From the NCBI GenBank assembly GCA_023544605.1, contig JAMJFQ010000055.1:1-11084 (forward strand): a DNA stretch of 11,084 bases. Reading direction: 5' to 3'. Position numbers and translations under genes: made by a program. Origin of the DNA: ANME-2 cluster archaeon. GTDB taxonomy: Archaea > Halobacteriota > Methanosarcinia > Methanosarcinales > Methanocomedenaceae. Under the pieces are notes generated by a model. The model was given only the letters and a program-made list of their open reading frames with translations. It ran no database searches and had not been told where the DNA came from. Numbering within the stretch: position 1 is the first letter of the stretch; each line of letters begins with the position of its first letter. Shown here one piece after another: positions 7,225 to 11,084 of the stretch.

Positions 7225-7577
7225 ATACCTTTGAGACCCGCCTTGTGCCTGGCCTCGTCCTGTGAAGCGCGTTCAAAGAACAGTCGTGCCTCGTCATTCC
7301 CTTCCTTACGAGCAAGGTCAGCAGCTTCTGCCTTTTCCACTTCTGCCATGGTTTCGCCTTCCAGCATCATGGTAAGGTTCGATTTGGTGTCCTTGACCAT
7401 GCCCAGTATCTTGGCCACTTCTGCCGCATGCCATGCCTCGTCCATTGCGATCTGGCGCAGGTAGGTTGCCACATCTGCCAATCCTTCTTCCTCTGCGATC
7501 TTGGACATTGCCAGATACCAGCCCACTTCTGTGGTCTCCCCTTTGAATGTTGCTTTTAAAATATCTTCAAGACTCAT
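7209..7577 (-). CDS. Rubrerythrin/ferritin-like diiron protein without rubredoxin domain
   Basis: The protein has 122 residues and the two-fold repeat of a ferritin-like four-helix bundle. GE14 on helix 1 is matched by GE75 on helix 3, and DEAWH (46-50) on helix 2 by DEARH (107-111) on helix 4. These give the usual carboxylate and ExxH ligands for a diiron centre (E14, E47, H50, E75, E108, H111). The C-terminal rubredoxin domain of classical rubrerythrin is missing. Family members detoxify peroxide or oxygen or handle iron in anaerobes; which applies here cannot be told. GGTGA stands 7 nt before the ATG and supports the start. The gene lies tail-to-tail with feoB, which suits an iron or oxidative-stress role, but no DtxR-type palindrome is visible in its promoter. 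Confidence 0.85.
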   Translation of the reverse strand: MSLEDILKATFKGETTEVGWYLAMSKIAEEEGLADVATYLRQIAMDEAWHAAEVAKILGMVKDTKSNLTMMLEGETMAEVEKAEAADLARKEGNDEARLFFERASQDEARHKAGLKGIVDRL

Positions 7578-7713
7578 GTATTCTCACCATTATCTACTCT
7601 ATAACTGTTCCGTAACGGTGATTCATATTATATCTACAGTGACATAATGTTTATGCAATTGGGCTATATCTAAGGGTAGAACAATAGCTCAAAGACCAGG
7701 GGCCGGGATTGAA
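7578..7713. promoter_or_regulatory. Divergent promoter region, ferritin-like gene / methyltransferase
   Basis: This 136-bp spacer holds two TATA-like stretches sharing TATATCTA. CTATATCTAA (7664-7673) is 41-50 nt before the methyltransferase ATG. TATTATATCT (7627-7636), read on the minus strand, is about 50-60 nt before the ferritin-like ATG. A short palindrome CCGT-A-ACGG is near 7609-7617. Assignment is by spacing only. Confidence 0.35.
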
Positions 7714-8442
7714 ATGAATAAAGAAGAAATCACTGAACTGGAAAATCCTTACTTTGATGTGCAGGCTGAGATGGGTATAACAAAACATGCAGGGGGCCTG
7801 GACGCCACAAAAGAACTGGTCGAACTGTGCCGTATAGATGAGGACAAGATCTTGCTGGTAGTAGGATGCGGCAGCGGGATATCTGCCTGCAAGATAGTGA
7901 AAATATATGGCTGCAGGATAGTTGGGATAGACATTTCAAAAGGAATGGTGGAACAATCAAACAGGAGGGCACAAAAACAAGAGCTAGCAGACAGGATCGA
8001 GTTCAGGGTGGCAGATGCACAGGACCTGCCCTTTGAGGATAATACATTCGATGCTGCCATAAGTGAATCAGTGACCGCTTTTCCTGAAGATAAAGCAAAG
8101 GCTCTCAGTGAATATGTGAGGGTTGTGAAAAAAGGCGGGTACATCGGACTTAACGAAGTCACATGGATGCAAGAGCCGACAAAGGAAATGGTAGAGTACG
8201 GGCTACGTGCCATCGGCGGGGTCAAACCCGAGACCGCCGCAGGCTGGGAAAGGTTGCTGGAGGACGCAGGACTTGAAGAAATTGTGGCCAGATTATACTC
8301 CCAACAAAAACAGCACCCCAAACACCAAAAACAGTATCCCGGACCCAATCCTCAACTTCTCCATCGGCACAATTGTCTGAAGCTTGCCCCCTATGGCAAC
8401 ACCCAGTGCACTTACCAGCCCGAGTCCCAGCACTGCACCTAA
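7714..8442 (+). CDS. Class I SAM-dependent methyltransferase (UbiE/Methyltransf_11 type), C-terminus probably replaced
   Basis: Residues 45-150 form a Rossmann methyltransferase core: motif I VVGCGSGIS (49-57), motif II GIDISKGM (71-78), the ADAQDLPF segment (100-107), the DNTFDAAISESV strand (109-120) and VKKGGYIGLNE (138-148). The acidic residue usual before GCGSG is a Val here. The substrate is unknown. Homology-like sequence ends around EEIVARLY (188-195). The remaining 49 codons (from 8293) are a low-complexity Gln/His/Pro-rich tail lying exactly antisense to the 3' end of the GDT1-like gene, and they do not look like methyltransferase. The original C-terminus was therefore probably lost by a deletion that fused the frame into the neighbour's opposite strand. 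The core may still fold. The ATG is preceded only by weak GGGATT. Confidence 0.75.
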   Translation: MNKEEITELENPYFDVQAEMGITKHAGGLDATKELVELCRIDEDKILLVVGCGSGISACKIVKIYGCRIVGIDISKGMVEQSNRRAQKQELADRIEFRVADAQDLPFEDNTFDAAISESVTAFPEDKAKALSEYVRVVKKGGYIGLNEVTWMQEPTKEMVEYGLRAIGGVKPETAAGWERLLEDAGLEEIVARLYSQQKQHPKHQKQYPGPNPQLLHRHNCLKLAPYGNTQCTYQPESQHCT

Positions 8443-8856
8443 AAATACCAGTATTGGTGCATGGTACTGGGCCGAAAGGGCAATGACCGCAATTTCGGTC
8501 TTGTCACCCAGCTCTGCAAGCGCTATCAGGCTAAAAGCGGTCATGAAGGCACTGCGACCTCCAGAGTTCTTTATATCGCCATCATCATCGTCATCCATCA
8601 GGATGGTTATAAGCCCGAACAATATGAACAGCAGCCCCGCGACAATTCCAATAATATGGGGGCCGATAAAGGCAAATACCACTTCACCCACACCCACAGC
8701 CAGCGCGGTAAGCACCACAAAAGCAGCTATAAGGCCAGCAAAAACATGTATCCTGGAATACCTGGTTGACAGCGCAATAGCTATCAACTGGGTCTTATCG
8801 CCCATCTCTGCAAGGGCGATAAGACCAAACGTGGTCAGGGCCGGGGTTAAGTCCAT
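8293..8856 (-). CDS. GDT1/TMEM165 (UPF0016) family cation exporter
   Basis: This 187-residue, almost wholly hydrophobic protein has two homologous halves of about three membrane helices each. Each half carries the family signature ExGD(K/R)T: EMGDKT (17-22) and ELGDKT (115-120), whose acidic residues line the ion path. Characterised relatives (yeast Gdt1, human TMEM165, bacterial MneA/MntX-like proteins) move Mn2+ and/or Ca2+ out of the cytosol, probably against protons. The linker between the halves contains a run of five aspartates (88-92), a possible cytosolic metal-sensing or metal-binding stretch. The ATG lies 1 nt beyond the upstream gene's stop, with AGGAAA about 15 nt before it, so the gene is the last of the minus-strand operon. 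Its last 150 nt overlap the methyltransferase frame on the opposite strand. Confidence 0.88.
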   Translation of the reverse strand: MDLTPALTTFGLIALAEMGDKTQLIAIALSTRYSRIHVFAGLIAAFVVLTALAVGVGEVVFAFIGPHIIGIVAGLLFILFGLITILMDDDDDGDIKNSGGRSAFMTAFSLIALAELGDKTEIAVIALSAQYHAPILVFLGAVLGLGLVSALGVAIGGKLQTIVPMEKLRIGSGILFLVFGVLFLLGV

Positions 8857-8857
8857 A

Positions 8858-9691
8858 TTATACTTGACTTTCCTGTGAGGTTATCTGCTTTACAGCCTCT
8901 GCAAACATCTGAACAGATAGTCCGTTCACCTTCTCAAAAGGTGCATGCACATCCACCATTATGAAATATTCATCCTGCACGGTCTCTCCATGCAGACAGA
9001 GCAGGTCGGCACTTGCCTGTGCTATGTAACTCGTACCCTGCCTTTCAATAGGGAGAAAAGCTCCATTGTTGATGCTGTCCCAGTAAAAGTACGTTCCATA
9101 TTGTCTTCCTGCACCTTCCAAAAAGCCCTGCCATATCCAAAACGTTACATCACCGAACTGTTTTGGTACGGTATTCCAGCCTGTTTCTGTAGTATAGTAT
9201 TTGAGAACATCACTGGCAGCCTCAGCACTTTCCATTTTATAGACCGAATATTCTACTTCAAAATCAGTCTGCACGGAATCACTGATATACAATACATGGG
9301 CACTATTTTCCACCCTTGATGAAAAACGACCTCCTGACTCGTCATTCAATGGGTCCATCATTAGCTTCACACGCCTCATACCGCTGATGTTATCTGGGAA
9401 TAATCCGGCTAATTCAGGATCAAGGTAAGGTTCAGGTATTTCACCAGAATAAAACGTAGCCTGGTTGAAGGTGCTGGTATCCGGCTGGTTAGATGGAGAC
9501 GCGGCAGGACCCGAGCCGCCGCCTGAGAGCAGGTAGGCAATGATTACTAGCAACAAACCGATGATGATAATGTAGGGCATATTGTTTGGAGGAGCCTTTT
9601 TTGGATTTGCCGGTGTGGTGCGTTCACTCTGTCTGGCTGGTGTACCATTGCTATTACTTGCGATTCGTTTCTTTTTTGCCAATATAATCAC
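8858..9691 (-). CDS. Single-pass membrane protein with extracytoplasmic domain, function unknown
   Basis: I do not recognise this family. From the GTG at 9691 the protein has 277 residues. The TTG at 9682-9680 may be the true start, because GAGTGA stands 5 nt before it and the product would begin MAKKKR. Residues 5-38 are basic and Pro/Asn/Ser-rich (cytosolic). Residues 39-55 (PYIIIIGLLLVIIAYLL) form one membrane helix. A Gly/Ser/Pro linker (56-75) leads to a soluble domain of about 200 residues, rich in Tyr, Phe and Asp, with only one cysteine, probably outside the cell. It is followed 1 nt later by the cation exporter and preceded 28 nt earlier by the prepilin peptidase, so all three are likely cotranscribed. 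It could be an envelope-assembly or lipoprotein-like factor, but nothing proves this. Confidence 0.75.
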   Translation of the reverse strand: MIILAKKKRIASNSNGTPARQSERTTPANPKKAPPNNMPYIIIIGLLLVIIAYLLSGGGSGPAASPSNQPDTSTFNQATFYSGEIPEPYLDPELAGLFPDNISGMRRVKLMMDPLNDESGGRFSSRVENSAHVLYISDSVQTDFEVEYSVYKMESAEAASDVLKYYTTETGWNTVPKQFGDVTFWIWQGFLEGAGRQYGTYFYWDSINNGAFLPIERQGTSYIAQASADLLCLHGETVQDEYFIMVDVHAPFEKVNGLSVQMFAEAVKQITSQESQV

Positions 9692-9719
9692 TCTTTTTCA
9701 GTTAATGTAAACCTCTAAA

Positions 9720-10490
9720 TTACCCGTTCATTAATATAAGTTTTGTGAGATCAAATATTAAGTCCCCATACAATACTGCTACAATGAATCCCAGGGTTAT
9801 GGGTATCATGAAAGGCAGGCCCGGTGTGACCCATACCCGCCGCGTAATCAACCCTTTGGCAGCATATTCCTCAAGTGTCTTCACGGTCTCCTCATCGATT
9901 TCAACACCACCGCGCCTGAACCTGGTATGAATTTTACCTTCAAGCAGGGAATATTCTTCTATCAACTTGATGTGCCGCCCCAGCAGTTTTGAAATATCGG
10001 TCTTGAAACCCACAAAGAGGTAGGCAGGCCGCTCCAGTATCTCTCCTGGCTTTAGGGTGACCAGGTTAAAGACCAGCAGGCCAAGGGGCACCACTATGGT
10101 AAGCAGTACCGCGTTCCCGAACACACTGAATGCGAAAAGTCCGATCAATGGCACCCCCTTTAGCGGGAAGTAGGTGCCCAACAGCTGTATCTGGGGGTAG
10201 ACCGGGAACAGGATGGATAGCATGATCAGGCTTTTGGCATCTGCGCCGCCAAAGCCCCCTAACTGGAAAATTATGTACACGAATACATAAATGATGACGA
10301 CCGATACCAACAGTTTGACCAGTGCCGGTATACCTCCGGTCATAATGTCATTAGCGACAAACAGGGCAATGCCCATAAGCATGAGTTTCCATACCTGGTT
10401 GGTAACCCTGCGGGTCAGGATGTCAGTATAACACGAGTATAAAAGAAATGGTGTGCAATATAGTACCTTCAATAGTTCAACGATTTCCAT
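9720..10490 (-). CDS. Archaeal A24-family prepilin peptidase (class III signal peptidase)
   Basis: This 256-residue polytopic membrane protein carries the two catalytic aspartates of GxGD-type peptidases: D23 in YTDILTRRV and D84 in GGFGGADAK. The 61-residue spacing equals that of D18/D79 in the preflagellin peptidase FlaK. The second motif is GGAD rather than strict GxGD, a variant also seen in PibD/TadV-like enzymes. The family cleaves the short positive leader of archaellins and type IV pilins on the cytosolic side of the membrane. Residues about 147-222 form a large cytosolic charged insert before the last membrane helix (about 223-245). No pilin, archaellin or assembly ATPase gene is visible nearby. 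The gene follows mptD by 15 nt on the same strand. The ATG at 10490 has no strong ribosome site. Confidence 0.85.
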   Translation of the reverse strand: MEIVELLKVLYCTPFLLYSCYTDILTRRVTNQVWKLMLMGIALFVANDIMTGGIPALVKLLVSVVIIYVFVYIIFQLGGFGGADAKSLIMLSILFPVYPQIQLLGTYFPLKGVPLIGLFAFSVFGNAVLLTIVVPLGLLVFNLVTLKPGEILERPAYLFVGFKTDISKLLGRHIKLIEEYSLLEGKIHTRFRRGGVEIDEETVKTLEEYAAKGLITRRVWVTPGLPFMIPITLGFIVAVLYGDLIFDLTKLILMNG

Positions 10491-10505
10491 GGTAAGTTTT
10501 CCGTT

Positions 10506-10865
10506 TTATTCTTCCATTACATCAATTATGCGCATCAGAGGGTAATCAAGTCCCCTATCGAATTTCAATGCTACACGTACAGTGACATTGTTAAATACAA
10601 TAGTAGCTTCCACATCCAGCATGCGCCCTTCCAGCTCACAATACCCGAATTCTCCCCCCGCTTTCTCAACCACCATATCTTTATCGATGTTTACTGTGAT
10701 ATGCTGGACATAGGGCTGAACAGAGATGCTCTGAGTGATAGCAGCTTCAAGGCTATCCACAGTTCCCGGGTTCAGTGGTGAACCTACAAATTGGTGGTAT
10801 AGTGCCCCCAATTTAATGCCGGCTTCAAATAATGCATTATCCCTGTCAGTTATGACCATCATCAT
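10506..10865 (-). CDS. mptD: Archaeal dihydroneopterin aldolase (DHNA, PF04038-like)
   Basis: The 119-residue protein matches the archaeal MptD family (M. jannaschii MJ1585 type) from memory over its full length: FEAGIKLGALYHQFVGSPL (13-31), TVDSLEAAI, QPYV, the EFGYCELEGRMLDV segment (72-85) and the terminal LDYPLMRIID. MptD converts 7,8-dihydroneopterin to 6-hydroxymethyl-7,8-dihydropterin and glycolaldehyde, an early step toward tetrahydromethanopterin, the C1 carrier of methanogens and methanotrophic archaea. It is unrelated to the bacterial FolB sequence family. Three ATG codons in a row (10865, 10862, 10859) leave the exact start open; no clear ribosome site precedes them, and the family pattern begins only at about residue 5. 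It appears to head the minus-strand operon. Confidence 0.87.
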   Translation of the reverse strand: MMMVITDRDNALFEAGIKLGALYHQFVGSPLNPGTVDSLEAAITQSISVQPYVQHITVNIDKDMVVEKAGGEFGYCELEGRMLDVEATIVFNNVTVRVALKFDRGLDYPLMRIIDVMEE

Positions 10866-10907
10866 GCCAAATATCAGTGTAAAGTATAAACCATTTACCC
10901 TTTAATG

Positions 10908-10919
10908 TTATATATAAAA
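10908..10919 (-). promoter_or_regulatory. TATA-box-like element upstream of mptD
   Basis: On the minus strand this reads TTTTATATATAA, 43-54 nt before the first ATG of mptD. Initiation about 25 nt downstream would give a leader of roughly 20 nt. This is the likeliest promoter of the mptD operon. Confidence 0.45.
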
Positions 10920-10977
10920 GAGGAAAAACTTACTTCACACAAGTAATCTTATAATCCATTAGATTTTATGAGCACCA

Positions 10978-11084
10978 AACAAGAAAATCCTCCCTTCGGT
11001 CGGATTAACTTGAGTACATAATCTTATAAATTATATACAACAAGAAAATCCTCCCTTCGGTCGGATTAACTTGAGTACATAATC
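10978..11084. repeat. Tandem repeat, 61-bp period, running off the window
   Basis: A 46-bp segment at 10978-11023 recurs without a mismatch at 11039-11084, where the window stops. The period is 61 bp, and the 15 nt between the visible copies (11024-11038, TA-rich) may also repeat beyond the end. Each unit holds inverted arms AATCC/GGATT (10986-10990 with 11002-11006; 11047-11051 with 11063-11067) around a C-TTCG-G tetraloop-like core. A diverged partial copy lies just upstream: TAATCTTATAA at 10944-10954 matches 11019-11029. It is too short in spacer and too long in identity for a normal CRISPR. It lies between mptD and the window edge. Confidence 0.85.

Noticed and set aside
8384..8878. Plus-strand 164-residue reading frame rich in Ser/Pro/Ala
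   Set aside because: It is antisense to the GDT1-like gene, whose two ExGDKT motifs and membrane helices are clear. Its low-complexity composition is typical of a shadow frame.
8858..9691. Pilin-like substrate of the adjacent prepilin peptidase
   Set aside because: The membrane helix starts near residue 39, and no class III leader is seen: there is no charged residue plus Gly/Ala cleavage point directly before the helix. K32-A33 is followed by prolines.
10978..11084. CRISPR array (period of 61 is in the CRISPR range)
   Set aside because: Identity runs over 46 bases with only 15 nt between copies. Real arrays have shorter repeats and unique spacers of about 30 nt or more. Only two copies are visible and no cas gene is present.

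Overview
The window reads as a euryarchaeal chromosome fragment, most likely from the methanogen/ANME side of the tree (Methanosarcinia-like). The case rests on three things. A fused thiol:fumarate-reductase-type subunit B (TfrB) uses coenzyme M and coenzyme B chemistry. An archaeal-type dihydroneopterin aldolase (MptD) belongs to tetrahydromethanopterin synthesis. An archaeal A24 prepilin peptidase and TATA-box-like promoters with GGTGA/GGAGG ribosome sites fit as well. The exact lineage cannot be fixed from the sequence alone.

Layout, left to right. (1) Positions 1-2459, plus strand: the 3' end of tfrA and all of tfrB, joined TAG-ATG. (2) 2486-4297, minus strand: a long radical-SAM, PLP-dependent aminomutase of the lysine 2,3-aminomutase family. 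Its substrate-pocket residues look more like those of glutamate 2,3-aminomutase. (3) 4450-7154, plus strand: an iron module made of a near-ideal DtxR-type palindromic operator, a DtxR-family regulator fused to a FeoA domain, and feoB. (4) 7209-7577, minus strand: a small rubrerythrin/ferritin-like diiron protein whose stop codon lies inside a terminator hairpin. (5) 7714-8442, plus strand: a class I SAM methyltransferase whose last 49 codons run antisense through the end of the next gene. (6) 10865-8293, minus strand: a probable operon mptD > prepilin peptidase > single-pass membrane protein of unknown function > GDT1/UPF0016 cation (Mn2+/Ca2+) transporter, with gaps of 15, 28 and 1 nt. (7) 10978-11084: two copies of a repeat with a 61-bp period, upstream of mptD and running off the window.

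Together the middle genes look like a metal-homeostasis neighbourhood: iron import (FeoB), metal sensing (DtxR-FeoA), a diiron ferritin-like protein, and a probable Mn2+/Ca2+ exporter. The flanking genes are anaerobic energy metabolism (fumarate reduction coupled to CoM-SH/CoB-SH oxidation), a possible beta-amino-acid osmolyte enzyme, and a C1-cofactor enzyme. No tRNA, rRNA, insertion sequence or CRISPR array was seen, and no gene-free stretch exceeds 300 bases.
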